A stretch of DNA of 64,000 nucleotides from Bubalus kerabau (GCF_029407905.1 NC_073643.1:37668501-37732500); one strand, 5' to 3'; shown: positions 34,668 to 47,605, counted from the first letter of the stretch. Notes: generated by a model from the letters alone, not told the origin. Numbers and translations: made by a program.

Positions 34668-36019
34668 CTTGAAAGTATATCTTTAACTATTAATGCTTAT
34701 TTGGGGGCCAGTTTCTCACCTAGAAAAATGAGGTGAAAGATAGTCATACTATCTTTGCATCTTTGTGATGCAAGTCAGATCCTGTGTTATAACAAGTTCA
34801 GAAGTGAATTTGTTCTTATGCCCCAAGTCTTCTGGGAGGTAATCCGGACTGTTGAAAGGCATACAAGATGACTTGAATATGAGTGCTATATAAACATTGC
34901 TTTTCTCCTGGACAGTTCTGGACCTTAACCAAATCAAAGACAATGTCATAGCTAATTAACATGTTCTCAGAAAATAAAAAGGTGTATTTTGAACTTCTCC
35001 ATACCCACCGAACATAGCTTCAGAAAGGTTAGGTGCCAAGATATTAAATACAGAATGCATCTTCCAATTAAGTCATTTTTATAATTGAACTTGAGAAGAA
35101 ACATAAAGCAAGGTTAAATCTTATCAGGGAAAAGTCCAAAAAGCTTCCAGATGCTCATATGTTTAGCCCCTGAGGGTAGGTTAGAATATTCCAATTAGTG
35201 ATAGGTTAGTGGTGGCATAGTTTTTAGAGCATATTCTCAGGATGCTGCTTTGCTTTGCTTTTCCACATTTAGGAACAAAGTCTAGATGGGATTCAAAGGG
35301 GATGCAGAGGTGCAGTTTGATGGAGAGGCAGTTTTGCAAACTCAGTCTGGATCATATCTGTCATTTTGTGATAAATTGGACCTAAATGTGTCCTTTATGG
35401 GAAAGTTGAGAAAAGGTGATAAAATTTTTTAAATGGCCCAAGCCATTTCCAGTAAACTTCATTTACACTCTTTGGTTATGGTGAGGCTGTCTCTTCAGTT
35501 AAACACAAGATTTCCAGGTCCTCCATGTCAGATCTGTTACACTGGGATAGCCATCAGAGGGTCTTGGAAACCCCTGAGGTGACGGACAGAATCTCTGTGC
35601 ATGCCTTTGTGGGCATGTGTGTGAGAGCACATGTGTTCTCTGTTGGAGAAATGTCCAGACTCTTTCAGTGGGACAGGGCTGCCGGAAGAAGGGTGTGAGG
35701 TTTCCCTCAGGTAATCCTGCAGTGGCCCTCACAGGGTCCCAGAGGCTTCGTGAAGAGGAGCCTCTGTACAAAGGATGTGAGAGCTTCCAGAGTCTGAGTC
35801 CGACTTTAACCGTGAACTGAACTTAGTGATAATGGTCGGAACCCACATTTGTCATTTGCTACTTGTTTGAAAAGCTGGGAAAGGGAGGGCATTTGAAGAG
35901 AGGGATGCAACTCTCATGGTAAACCCAGAGGTTCTTCATCTATTGAATTGTTTGCTTTCACTTTTATTTATTTATTTTAAGTTTTTCACTTATTAATTCA
36001 GCTATTTATTTTATTTTTT

Positions 36020-36312
36020 AAAATTTTGAAAAAATTAAGTTTATTTAAAATAATTTTAAATTATTTTAATTGGAGACTACTTTATGGTATTGTAGTGGTT
36101 TTTGCCATATATTGACATGAATCAGCCATGGGTGTACATGTGCCCCCTGTCCTGAACCCTCTCCTGCCTCCCTCCCCATCCTATCCCTCAGGGTTGTCCC
36201 AGTGCACCGGCTTTGAGTGCCCTGTTTCATGCATGGAACTTGGACTGGTTGTCTTTTTCACATATGGTAATATACATGTTGCTTTCACTTTTAAAATATC
36301 ATTTTCCTCCCC
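36020..36312 (-). mobile_element. L1 LINE 3' region (ruminant type)
   Basis: ttgacatgaatcagccatgg, gtgtacatgtgccccctgtc and tcacatatggtaatatacat are the reversed L1 3' untranslated region common in ruminants. A Bov-tA follows directly. Confidence 0.8.
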
Positions 36313-36315
36313 TTC

Positions 36316-36521
36316 CACGTGTTAGTCACTTAGTTGTGTCCAGTTCTTTGCAACACTATGGACTGTAGTCCATCAGGTTCCTCTGACCATGGGGATTCTC
36401 CAGGCAAGAATACTGGAGTGGGTTGCCATGCCCTTCTCCAGGGGATCTTCCCAACCTAGGGATCAAACCCCATCTCCTGAATTACAGGCAGATCTTTACC
36501 ATTTGAGCCACCAGGGAAGCC
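36316..36521 (-). mobile_element. Bov-tA SINE
   Basis: Antisense composite: actatggactgtagtccatc to gagccaccagggaagcccc. Confidence 0.9.
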
Positions 36522-38847
36522 CCCTCCCCCACCCCTCTCTAGGAGGGCGGAAACAAAACGCTTCCAAATTGTAAAAAGTTACAGTCCCATTAATTCTCCT
36601 TACTAAGGTTCATTTCTAAATGAAAACAGGTTTACATTTGGTCTGGATTATAAAAACATTCTCTGTGCATTATGCAAGTAAGAAGTAGGCAGTACAGGAA
36701 AATACAAGAGGGGGAAAAATTCCCCCCGAATCCAATATATTTTCTGTTTATGCTGGGATGTTTACACACCCAAAATGGGCTGACACTGCACATATTTGTT
36801 TATAATGGAGACCCTTGTAAAGACTGCAGTGAAGAGAAAAACAAATTCCCATACATGTGTATAAGGGGATAGGAGTTGTATCCGTCATTAACATTTTTCT
36901 GACTCTGAACATCTTCAGCATGTCTCTAGGGGAAGCAAGAAGGCAGTATTGACCTTCTCAGGAAATAGAAAGGGGATACCTGGCCCTGAGAGCTGAATTC
37001 ACCTTGGTGGGGGGCATTGTTGGAAGTTGGCAGAACCAGGTTCTGTCCCAAGCCTTTGGAAAGCTGATCCATCCAGGTTTGAGCTGAGCCCTTGGTCCTC
37101 AAAAGGGAACGTGGTGATGTGGGGTAATGGTGACGGTTGTCCTTGCCAGCGTTTTCCTCACCTCTTCATCAGCTTTTCCCTTGCGTCTGAGTGAATTAAG
37201 CCTCTCATACCATTGGTTACCAAGACTTCTTTGCTAGTTTAGAATACGTTCCTCAAGTTTCTCCCACAGGCCACACCGAGTATAATTTTAAAGCATGTGT
37301 TTTACCTTCATGAAATACATGCCCCATTTTCCTCAACTTGGAATCCTTGCTAAAACCTATATTCAGATCTGTAATCTGGAACAGTCAAGGAAAAATTAAG
37401 TTTTTGTCCTCCTTGACCTTACTTTGATGTTTATCTCAAAGCAAGGACTGGAAAGGGAAGGAGTAGAGGGACCTAAGAAGTAAATGAGAGGGACCTTGGA
37501 AATTTCCATTGAGATGGGAATAAAAGTTGGAGGCTACCTGGGGAGAGAGCAAGGAAGAATGATGTGATAGGACTGATTGTGAGGCCAAGGGCAAGAGTTT
37601 GATACTATAAAGAACATTAGAGAACTGGAATGTCTAGGTCAGAGATCTTATAAGCTACTTGATAGGCCACACAGAATCTATAACACAAGCTGGAGGTGCC
37701 CTTTTAGGGTAACTGTAGTGTCAGTGTGCTGCAAGAGACAGGACTCCAGGATTTTTCTTTTGAATGAGGACAACACCCACCTGGGCTTACCACATCTTTC
37801 ATTGGAGAAAATAAGAGCAGAAATTATTTTATTTCCCATCCAGTATTTTTCCTCCCACTAGATTTTGCTCTCCCTTCAGGGGTCCTTTCTGCAAAGAGCA
37901 TCTCGTAAAATGGGAAGGGTCTTTTGCTGAGCATATTTTAAGGAACAGGAACTTGCTTATTCTAACCGAAATTCTAGTGAAACTCTGTGCCTTTGACTAC
38001 TGCTTGGAGTTTGGACAAGTCAGTGCACATCTAAGAAGGCTTAGCCCTGGAGGTCAACCCATGTATAAAGTTGGATCTTGGTTTTCAACCAACAGTAGTT
38101 ATCAGGAGATCAGAGGTGAAATGTGATGCCTGCAAAACTGATTCACTAAGAATTATGAGAGCTCTTCAGATAGTAGTTATTTATATAGTTGTAAGTACAA
38201 GCGCACACATAATGCTAGGCATGGGTTGATTTTTTTTTAAAGATCTGATCCTTATTTCTTACAGACTAGAAAGACTGATAGTAAACCCTTAACTAGAGGT
38301 TGGGTATTTTATTATTGAAAGATGGAAAATGCAGGATCTGAAGGAACCTTGTTAACCCTGATTTACTTTCTTGGATATTTTAGCCTTCTATTTAAACCAT
38401 GCATGATATTTTCTGTCAGATATTTGATTTTAAAATGACAATGTTTATGCAAGTATTAAGATGGAAGGATTTAACTCCTGAATAAAATTCTTTGTAATTA
38501 GAAAAAAAGAAGATGTTAAAACAGATACATCTCATAATAAAGAAGCCTGGTGTCTTAGCTGAGAACCTGTGATGAAAATTGGATTTGTTTTCTGCTCCAG
38601 CCCTGAAAGCAGTATGTTTTGTGATGATGTCCTTCTATCTGGCCCACCCCTCTATCTGTCTGTCAATCACCTGGAGATTTATCTGCATTCAGCATGAGCC
38701 CGACGAAGGTGGAAGCCAAAATGTTGTTGATAAATTTATGTCTGTGTGCACAGAAGTGGTGAACAAAAAGCAAGCTGATGGAAAACACCCACTCGGGGAA
38801 CCAATAATAATCTTCTCTTCTTGCCCCTCTCACTTGCTTCCTTTCAG

Positions 38848-39064
38848 CAACCACTGGAAAGAAAAGACAGCCAGAATAGTTCCCAGCATAGTGTCGCCAG
38901 CCACCGAAGCCTGCACACTGCCTCCCCCAGCCACACCACACAGGTGCTGCCCGAGCTCCCACCCGCCGAGGCCCCGGCTCCAGATCAGACCGACAATTCT
39001 GGGCAGAAAAAACCAGATCCTTTTAAAATCTGGGCCCAGTCCAGGAGCATGTATGAAAATCGAC
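38848..39064 (+). CDS. MAGI1: MAGI1 exon: Ser/Pro-rich linker before the fourth PDZ
   Basis: The exon encodes 72 residues plus one base, starting QPLERKDSQNSS and ending RSMYENR. There is no folded domain: the first half is rich in Ser, His and Thr, the middle in Pro and Glu (LPELPPAEAPAPDQ), and the end (KPDPFKIWAQSRSMYENR) is the conserved segment before the fourth PDZ. The acceptor is strong (cttgcttcctttcag) and the donor is CGAC/gtaagt, close to consensus. It enters in phase 0 and exits in phase 1. The split codon C/CT gives Pro if the 28-residue cassette is used and C/TT gives Leu if the cassette is skipped. A longer reading frame over the same DNA (38579-39127) is a different frame and is not real. 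Confidence 0.95.
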
Positions 39065-42000
39065 GTAAGTAGCACCCTGGCTCCTGTCTTGCCTGGACCC
39101 CATCTTGGTGCTCCAACTCTGTCTTGAGGGTTGTTGAGAATAGATTGTCAGTGTGTGAACAGGAGAGAGGTGAATCCAGGTGAAAGGTGACAGCATCTCA
39201 GAGCAGTGATAGAATCTGCTGGACATTCATGGAGGCTCTGTTCCGTCATCTGTTTGGGCGGGGTGGGGTAGTCATGGATGGTCATCAGATGAAGGGCCTG
39301 GGGGGAAAATGGCTTTATTTTTGCTTTCTGTTAGAAGAAGTGGCAGATAAGAGCTACTGCCTCATTAATGCTTCCCTGCGTGGAGACGGTGGCCTCCTTC
39401 GAGCTCCTGTCTAGTGAAAGGGCTCTCATATACAATAGAACATAAATACGATTGGTGTGGATTATAAGAGTAATAAGAAGAAATTCAGTGCTTTCTTAGT
39501 GGTCTCTTGGTTTTTAAGAATACTTTTAATGTTTTAAACTGTTATTAATCTTTCTAAACATTCCTTTCAAAAAGGAAAAAAAAAGCAGTGGGTATTTGTG
39601 CTTTAATTGTTTATACTGTAGTTGTGTGTATTCCTTCAGCTTCACCTTTTTGATAAATATGAACTACTGTTGTCTTATTGGCTCTGATAAACTGAATAGT
39701 CCCTGGACTTTTTTTTTTTTTTTGCTTTTTATTATGAGATGATTTCCAAAGACTGTTCACCACAAATAATATTCATTTATCTTACTAAATCCATGTTCCT
39801 AAAAATGCTTTAATCTTAGGGCGTGCAAATAGACACCCCTTCTCCTTTTTTTTTTAGCTGTTGATTTTACTGACATTTTTTCGTACGTGTGGTCAGGACA
39901 AAGTAACTATAAAGTACATGCACTTTAGATTGTCAAGGGATAGGAGAGCATGTTTAATGAGGGTCTGCTAAAGGGTCTGATTAAAATTGGAATAGAGAAA
40001 GGAATCACTCTGTCCATCCTCGTGGCCCCCACTCCCCTCAGCATAAGTGTCCTTTGGAGTCACAGCTGCGGTTCTCTCCATACAGCCCTCTGGAGAGGCG
40101 AGACACAGAGGTGATGGGGGCTATGGGAAGTGCTACAGCCCGCTGCCCACCCACTTGGACTTGGCCAGGAAGCAATTCCCTGGCTGGCTGAAGCAGCTCC
40201 TCTGTGACCCAAACCGGACAGGGGAGTGAACCTAGCAACCTGTCTGAAAGCAGGCCACACTGCTGGGTGAAAGTCAGCACTTAGGGGACACAAGGCCTGT
40301 CTGCAGTCTTGGTGATGGTCAAGTGTTAGACGTTACCCAGAGGTTCATCTGTCTCCTTTTCCTCTCCAAGGGAGAGACATCATTACCTTCTCACTACAGT
40401 AGTATGTGGAATTAAGTACAGTCTTTTGGCTAAGGCTTCACTATGCTGGCAAAAGCCCGATAATTTGAGAAGGATTTATTTAGTCTCTGGACTAGAAAGA
40501 CCCCTGGAGTATGCCTGACTTCAGGCCAGAAGAAATGAAGTTCCGTTTGGAGATCCCCTGTAAGCAGTATTGCTAAGCATGAACCTGGCGTCTGTTCTCA
40601 CTGGGACTTCTCATTGATTGTAATGATTTCATTGAAGAAAAGTTTTTCAAAGAGGAGTATGTTCACATTCCCTTTACATTTCCAAGCACATGGCTCCTCC
40701 AATCAATGACCCAACTTCAGCTGATGTGAAGATACCGCTTTATTGACCATGTCCCTGCTTTTCTCAGTTAGTACTCATTTATGACTGAGTTTCCCATGTA
40801 TGAATCTTCTTGCAGTAAAACAAATTGTGTTCTGAAGTGCTGGTGAGGGCTACATGGATTGACAGACAATTCTAACACACCCAAGGAACACGAGGCTCTA
40901 GCTCAGATGCCATTTTTACCTTGATGGAAATGGTATTTCTGTTATATCAAGTGGTATTTCTATTATATCAAGACTTTGGTATTCACTTTTTTAAAAGTTT
41001 TCACCAGGAAAAAAAAAAAAAAAACTAATTCTGCCACAGCCAGCTGCTCTAAACCTAGAATGAGAAGCAGACCAAAACATTTGGAATAGTGCCTCTTTAG
41101 GCCTTGACTTTCTAGGACATCTAAGGAATAGGATCTAGCAGCACAAATGAGAAGCAGTTTTGTTTTTTTTTTGGTGATTAGAGGCTCCATAATTGAGTGA
41201 TCGTAGAACCTAATTGATGTTAAAATTCACACGGATTTCTTCCTCACAACTAAATGAGGATAATGATAAGATTTCTCTCTCCATGTTATTCAGTATCTAT
41301 CACAGATTTTTTTTTTCTTCACAATATCTATTGAATGAACCTACATTAGTCTTGTCTTTTAATCAGTATTTTGCTTTATTCCAGATCAGTTTCTGCCATT
41401 CCCACAGGCTGTTTTTTAATCTGCTTTTTTGAAAAAAAGAAAAATTACAACATGTAGCCGCATTAAGTGTGATTCCCTGCCCCTCCCTCCAAGGCAAAGT
41501 ACTGAAGGAAAACCAAGAAAATTAAAGTCAACGGGAGCACTTTCATTGTACCCTTAATTTATCCCCCTTTTGAGGGGGAAATATATTTTCCTTATATTTC
41601 ATTTTATTGTGAAGGGTGCTGTGAAGATTCTTAACCAAGTCTCTGATCCAGTTCCTTCACATGGTATGAATGCCGTGAATACCACATTCTTTATATGGCC
41701 ATCTGTCAAAACAGCAGTGTCCAGATGAATCAATCTGAATTACAGATGTGTTAATAAATCCCTTTGATAAACTTAAATGTTCAGTTAAAAACAAGCATGG
41801 AAGTCCCTTAAAAGTCACATTGACTGTTTTGTATTTTTTCTAAATTACATGGCAGTTGTGCATATCTTTAAAAAATGACATTGATGAAGTCAGTTATTTG
41901 TAAATGTTCAGGAAGAGCAGCTGGTATCCACTAGTGTTTACTACAAAAGAAAATCTAAGGCTTTCACTTGAAACTTTACCTGTTCGCAAGAGAGTTGGGA

Positions 42001-42666
42001 AAGAAAAAAATGACAAAGCTGTCATATTAACCGGCTTACACCTGTCCCTTGAGAGACATGCTTACTGATCTCGAATTGGTGTACAGCTCCTTTATCATGG
42101 TTTAAGAAGCTTGGAAGCTCCAGATTTTAAGAGCTATTGTGGCAGTTCTTACTTGTGTATTTGTTCAACTCTTGGCCAGATCTGATGACTTGTGTCACTA
42201 AAGAACATAGTATTTTGGTTGAACTGCCAAGAATACATCTGAACAGGTATTAGTCAAAGAATTAATCCCATCAGAAACTTGATACTATTTTAAATGACAA
42301 AAGCATGCTTACATTTTTCTCAAAAGGAAATAAGTGGTTTAGATAAATCTCAGGTTCATGACATGATTCAAACAAGGTCGTATGAGAACGGGTACTTGAG
42401 AGTATAATTAAATAGGAAGAGCCTTAAGATGGTAATGCTGGTTCAATGAAACTCTCAATGATCCTGTTGTAAATTCTAGCTTTTTGACGAGAAAAGTACC
42501 ATGAAAAAGAAAAGACTCAAACTATAGTCTTTTAAAATCCACAGCAGCCTTGACCTTTACTGTGAAAGCTTAACTGCACATTCCTTATCAATCAAAACTA
42601 AATTAAAATGAAGTAAGAGAAAGCACATACATTAAGCTTTGCAAAATTGTGACATTAATATTCCAG
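39065..42666 (+). other. MAGI1: MAGI1 intron, 3.6 kb, without young SINEs
   Basis: Bounded by the gtaagt donor and the weak ttccag acceptor of the cassette exon. I see no Bov-A, Bov-tA or CHR SINE and no coding exon. A 21-base tandem duplication is at 40931-40972 and a few poly-A/T tracts are present. Parts of it may be conserved splicing or enhancer sequence, but that cannot be judged from one genome. Confidence 0.85.
40931..40972. repeat. 21-bp tandem duplication
   Basis: tggtatttctgttatatcaa g is repeated once with one mismatch (g to a). Confidence 0.9.
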
Positions 42667-42750
42667 CTATGTCACCTTCGCCTGCATCGGGATTGAGCAA
42701 GGGTGAAAGAGAGAGAGAAATCAATTCCACGAATTTTGGAGAATGTCAGA
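42667..42750 (+). CDS. MAGI1: MAGI1 cassette exon, 28 residues
   Basis: This 84-nt exon is symmetric (phase 1 to phase 1), so it can be included or skipped without a frame change. Included, it adds MSPSPASGLSKGERERE and then INSTNFGECQ before the IPDYQ of the next exon. Ser/Pro and Arg/Glu-rich sequence suggests a flexible, possibly phosphorylated insert, which is inference. MAGI1 isoforms with and without this segment are known. The acceptor is weak: the 20 bases before ttccag contain many purines and no real pyrimidine run, as expected for a regulated exon. The donor is CAGA/gtaagg. Neighbouring exons at 39064 and 45549 join in frame either way. Confidence 0.9.
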
Positions 42751-45548
42751 GTAAGGATCCGCTGAAAACTTTCATTTCTGTATTATTATTCATCCTGTTT
42801 GATGTTCCCATTGGTCTGGGGGTGGGAAGAAACTCAGAAAAAGGAGGGAAGAAAGAGGGATGCCAGGAACAGAAGTGTTTGGGACTTTCTTGTTGACCAA
42901 GCCTAGATCAAAGACAAGGTGAAGTAAAAAAGTGATAGGCATGTTGTAACCAAGTCTGCAAATATATTGTGTGTCTGTAGTAATGGAGACACCAGGAGGG
43001 TTCTCTGCAAACCTGGTGATCGCATTGTCTCTAATTATCAAAGGAAGTCTTTTGACTGCTCTGTTGGGTTGTTGATGGAATTACAAAGGAAACGAGCTAC
43101 TCTTCCTGTCCCCTGTGCCAGTGCTTAGAAGTAAAGAGAGCTGGATGAGATTTTCTTAGCTCTTCTTGATTTAGACTGGGAAAAATAAAAAGGCGATAGT
43201 AATATCAGAAATTTGGTTCTACCCTGCTACCTCCTAAAAACTTAATTCTAATAAAATCTTCCTGAAATGAAGAAGAGAACAAAAAAAAACATTTTGGGGG
43301 AGTAGTTTAGAAACTGTAATGCCATTGGGAATAAGTGGCAGCAGAGGACAGAGAAGATAAAATAATTCTGTAATGTGTTTCAGTACTGATTGATCACCAA
43401 AGTTCTATATTTGGTACATGGTATTTGGTTGGTGGAAGAATATAATTGTCAAAATGCTCAAGTTCAAGGGCCAAAAGACTTTCTTTGTAACTTATCTGTG
43501 TTTGTGTGTGTTTTCCTGAAAGTTCATTGTTTGCATCTTCTGCACCCTTGGGGTCTGTCATTGGGCATCTTCATTTTCATTCGGAAGCTCTTTAAGTAAA
43601 TTTGCCATTTGCTTATTTCTGAGAAGAATTTTTTTTTCCCCAATGGGCTAAACTGTTTGATAAGCCTAAGTCTGTTGCTACGTTTGGTGTCACTATAGAA
43701 TGGGCAAGTGTTCTGGTGTTACATGATGCTGTGATAAAAATAAAAATTGGTCTGGGCTGGAGGTCTCTGCAAAGGTCTTTGCTTGTTCACAGAAAAGTTC
43801 AGCTATTTTCAGGCAGACTCTGCCAAGAACCTTGTGTTGGCTGGAAAGCACCCATGGTCTATTTTGGTAATGATTCTCCTGCTTGAGTGAACCTAAGACG
43901 GAGACTCAAGTCGATTTAATTTGTTGTTTCAATGAGGCTATTACAGCAAATACCCTTTAGCCAGCTACTCAAACAGAGAGAAAATATTGTTACCTTAGCA
44001 CGCTCAAGAAAATATCATTCTCAAATTGTGTTTCTGGGAGTACTGTGATGTAGCTTAACTCCATGTACCATGGCGTCTTACAGCTTAGCCCCGGCAATTA
44101 TAATGAAATGCGTTGGATAAGAAGATTCATTGAAAGCACAGCATTAAGGTAGCTCAAGCACAAATATTGGATTCAGGCTCCTCTGACTTGGATTTACCTG
44201 TTCATTTAGTTTCTTTTCTCTTGGCATATTCATTCATTGTACATTTTAAGCTTATGGGTGAGTCCCCAAAATGGGACATCTGTCACCTGCTTGAAATCTG
44301 AACAACCACCTTCTTCTTCCCATTGCCATTGTACAAAATCAGAGAAGGTGGAAACTAAATTCTTAGTATCTACACACTCCTTTAGCCCCAAAGCCAAGGA
44401 ATTAAAGAAACCAGAAATTCTGCAGAGCAGTATTTGAAAATCTCTAAGGATTCACAGCCACTAAATTATTTTTTTTCTCTTTAAATAAAAGATTGGTCAT
44501 CTTATAGACTATAAAACACACTACAAATACACTAAAATATTAAGTAAGAATTAAATAGGAATAACCCTTTTTTATTACCTTAGTTAAGTCATAATGGTGA
44601 GTCTCATGTACAGTAAGCATGGTCTTATGGAAATTACTTTTCTTTAAACAAAAAATGAGATTTCCATTTCAAAACCCTGAACTATTACTGCATTTTGAAA
44701 GTAAAATATCAAGTTATTGGATAATAAATTAGTACTTACAATGTTGAAATATAGGCAAATCATGGAGTAAAAAACTCATTTAGTGACGAAATATGGTTCA
44801 TTTACATAGAACAATTTGTTATTGCCATTGATCTTAAGGATATAGAAGGCTGGCTACTTTTTTTGGTAATAGTAGTGAAATCATAGTAAATGTTCTAAAT
44901 TGGGAAATATTAGGATGTTTGAGAGTAACTCGTTTGGCATAAATGACCTAACAGATCATGTTATCAGTGTGTTAGTCTTGGTTACTTTAAGGAAAAACAG
45001 AAGTTTTTTTCTTTTTTTTTTTTTTTTTTAAGTAGTTTTTGCCATAAGCTGTTTTTTTTCATCTTGTAGTTTATAACATCGGCACTTAACAGGTCTCTTG
45101 AATCCTCGTCCCCAGCCTCCGCATCAGAGGTCAGTCTGACTTAGCACGAACTCCTTCCTCAGATATGGGCACCCACTTTGTGGTGCAGAGCATGATCATT
45201 TTAATTTACTAAATTCCTCTTGCAACAATACCCAGGAGAGTGGCGAGCACTGACTGCAGCCTTCATCAGGGATAATTTCTTGATGAGGAATTATCAAACA
45301 GTGATTAGTCCTTTGGAAAAAAGAAACAAAAAACAACACTTCAGGCTCAATGACTGTCCCCACCATTTATTTTCGCTCACCGTCCTCTTTTATTTCACCC
45401 GTCCAGATTATTTTGTTTGCTTGTCTGTGTTTGAAAACTGTCATCCATTCAGGCACCGTCAGTATTGGTCCTGTGACTATGTTCGCCTTAGGGCTCTGAT
45501 TCCTTTTATCACAGACATAATCTCTCTCTTCCTCTCCCTTCTCTGCAG
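42751..45548 (+). other. MAGI1: MAGI1 intron, 2.8 kb
   Basis: It separates the cassette exon from the fourth-PDZ exon. No repeat family, RNA gene or further exon is recognised; the sequence is AT-rich with a T-rich run near 45005-45030. The 3' end is a strong pyrimidine tract. Confidence 0.85.
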
Positions 45549-45640
45549 TTCCAGATTATCAAGAACAGGACATCTTCCTCTGGAGAAAAGAGACCGGATT
45601 TGGATTTAGGATTCTGGGTGGCAATGAACCAGGAGAACCT
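45549..45640 (+). CDS. MAGI1: MAGI1 exon: N-terminal part of the fourth PDZ
   Basis: The exon encodes PDYQEQDIFLWRKE followed by TGFGFRILGGNEPGEP. The GFGF motif is the carboxylate-binding loop that holds the C-terminus of a PDZ ligand, at about residue 17 of the exon. It makes the first beta strands of the fourth PDZ (PDZ3 in the 0-5 numbering); the rest is in the exon at 47973. The acceptor has a textbook pyrimidine tract (ctctctcttcctctcccttctctgcag) and the donor is CCT/gtgagt. Entry is phase 1 and exit phase 0. PDZ3 of MAGI proteins is a peptide-binding scaffold module; no partner can be assigned from sequence alone. Confidence 0.96.
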
Positions 45641-45774
45641 GTGAGTCTCTTGTCTCCCAGCCCCATCCTGTCCCTCACAGTACTAATTTCTAAGAATTCA
45701 AAACCAATTGACAGCAGTGACAGATCACCAAGATTCGAGTTCCATTAGGTGCACCTAAAACTGTTCTCATCTTT

Positions 45775-45837
45775 TGAAAAAAAAAGTTTGATTTACAATG
45801 TTGGTGTTAATTTCTGCTATTCAGCAAAGTGACTCAG

Positions 45838-45881
<44 letters not shown>

Positions 45882-45892
45882 CTCTCTCTCTT
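45775..45892 (-). mobile_element. Short L1 3' end with TA/TC microsatellite
   Basis: gatttacaatgttggtgtta and cagcaaagtgactcag are the reversed L1 end; a TA run (about 45844-45878) and a TC run follow. Confidence 0.75.
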
Positions 45893-46384
45893 CTCTGGCT
45901 CTTTCATCTTAACCAGTGGGAGTTATTCTTTGGGTTTTGTGGAGCTCTTTCTGTCTTGAGGAAGAAGAGACTAGATCCTTTCTAAAAAGTGTGTATTCAT
46001 GTTTGTGGAGGGCGGCAGCTGCAGCATCTGTAGCTCCCTATCAAAGAAACGGAAACCAAAAAAAGCAAAATAGGAATAGACATCAACGGAGAACACAATG
46101 GCCTGATCCTTCTGGGCAATTCTGTCAAATCTGCCAGCAGGTCGTTGGCTTTGTATATTGAGTAGCTAGGACATAGAAGGCACTTCACAAGGCATTATGA
46201 GAGATTAGAGAAAGTAGGAGCACTCTCTTTACAAAATTAGAGAAAGAACTCTGAACAAGGATCAGGAGACATTTAATCTCTCCGGGCCTCATCTTTAGAG
46301 TACATTGAGGAGACCACCGTGAGATTCTTTTGAAAGGGGAAAAAAGAACTAAAGATAAGTATTGTTCAAATTTTCCTCATCACA

Positions 46385-46650
46385 ATAAAAATAGTTATCA
46401 TTTCTTGTCTGCTTACTATGTGTCAGTTGCTATGCCAAAGGCTTTTAACGTACATCCTTCTCATGTATGCATCAAATCTATGAATTTACCCCCATTTTAA
46501 AATCATGAAATAAAAACACAAAGATTAATGTGATATTGCCTGGGATCACCGAGTTAGTAAATGGAGGGACTGGAAAGGCTGTGATTCCAGAGTCCGTATT
46601 CTTAACCGCTCTTCTACCAAAGTTCTTTGTAAAAGATATATGTCAAGGAA
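46385..46650 (-). mobile_element. MIR SINE, near full length
   Basis: tgcttactatgtgtcagttg, ttacccccattttaaaatca, gggatcaccgagttagtaaa and gattccagagtccgtattct run in reversed MIR order. Confidence 0.8.
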
Positions 46651-46714
46651 AGACCGTGGTGCATTATTACCTAGTGAGAAGGCAGGGAAAACATGTTTTA
46701 GCTAAAGTTTGTGA

Positions 46715-46926
46715 TGTGCTCAGTCGCTCAGTTGTGTCGTCTAACTCTTAGCAACTCCATGGACTGTAGCCCGCCAGCCTCCTCTGTCCGTGGTATTTTC
46801 TAGGCAAGAATACTGGAGTGGGTTGTCATTTCTTTCTCCCAGCAATCTTCCCGACCCAGGGATCGAGCCTGTGTCTCTTGTATCTCCTGCATTGCAGGCA
46901 GATTCTTTACCACTGTGCCACCTGTG
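46715..46926 (-). mobile_element. Bov-tA SINE
   Basis: Antisense composite SINE (ccatggactgtagcccgcca to ccactgtgccacctg), between aagtttgtga and aagtttagtga, a likely duplication. Confidence 0.9.
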
Positions 46927-47605
46927 AAGTTTAGTGACTGGTTAATATAACAATACCAAGACACTAAAAATAAAGACCTGTTCTGCATACCAATGCTATA
47001 GACTATGGAAATAGGGATGCCCAACCAGACTTTGCTTGATTCACCCTTTCATTTAACAGTATTTATCGTGCATTCCCTATTGCTAGGCACATGCTGACCT
47101 TTAAAGAAAAGTTGTATTACTGTTATACTTAGCAGAATTTTCTGAATAGAAGGCTTATAGAAAAGGAGAAAAAGTTTTGCCCATGAAGGGAGTAAAATGA
47201 TTGATTTCTGCAAAGGGGAAAAAAGAATGAGTCATCAGCAAACCACAGATAAATGTCAAGGAAGCAAACAACAAAAAGTTATTTTTTTGCACCACTTAAG
47301 AATTATTGTACCACCTAGCACAGCAGCTAGAACCCAGTGAAGGGCACGGATACAGACACAAATGAATGGACTGAATTTTGCTCAGAGATGTGAAGGCCGT
47401 CATTACCCAGACAAGCCTTGTTTTATTAAGCTTTGCAAAAATTACGTTTTTTTGCAGATTGGAGTTTGGTGCCAACCTTCCATTGTCAGATGATGGTTAG
47501 CATTTTTTACCACTTAAGTTTTTGTTTTTTTTTTTAATTAAGGTATGTACCTTTTTAGACATAATACTATTGCACACTTACTAAACTACAGTATCTGTGT
47601 TTATT

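Larger units (their letters stand above)
28375..38847 (+). other. MAGI1: MAGI1 intron, 10.5 kb
   Basis: It is bounded by TCG/gtaagg and tttcag. 28375-31330 shows nothing recognisable apart from a GT-rich tract near 29650-29700. From 31340 there are L2 fragments, one Bov-A2, two Bov-tA and an L1 tail, listed separately. 32282-33690, 34681-36020 and 36525-38847 hold no repeat or exon that I recognise. No nested gene is supported. Confidence 0.85.

Noticed and set aside
38579..39127. 182-codon open frame on the plus strand
   Set aside because: It runs over the MAGI1 linker exon in a different frame and extends into intron on both sides. The MAGI1 frame with proper splice sites explains the region.
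45220..45609. 129-codon open frame on the plus strand
   Set aside because: It overlaps the fourth-PDZ exon in another frame and contains the intron's pyrimidine tract; there is no domain.
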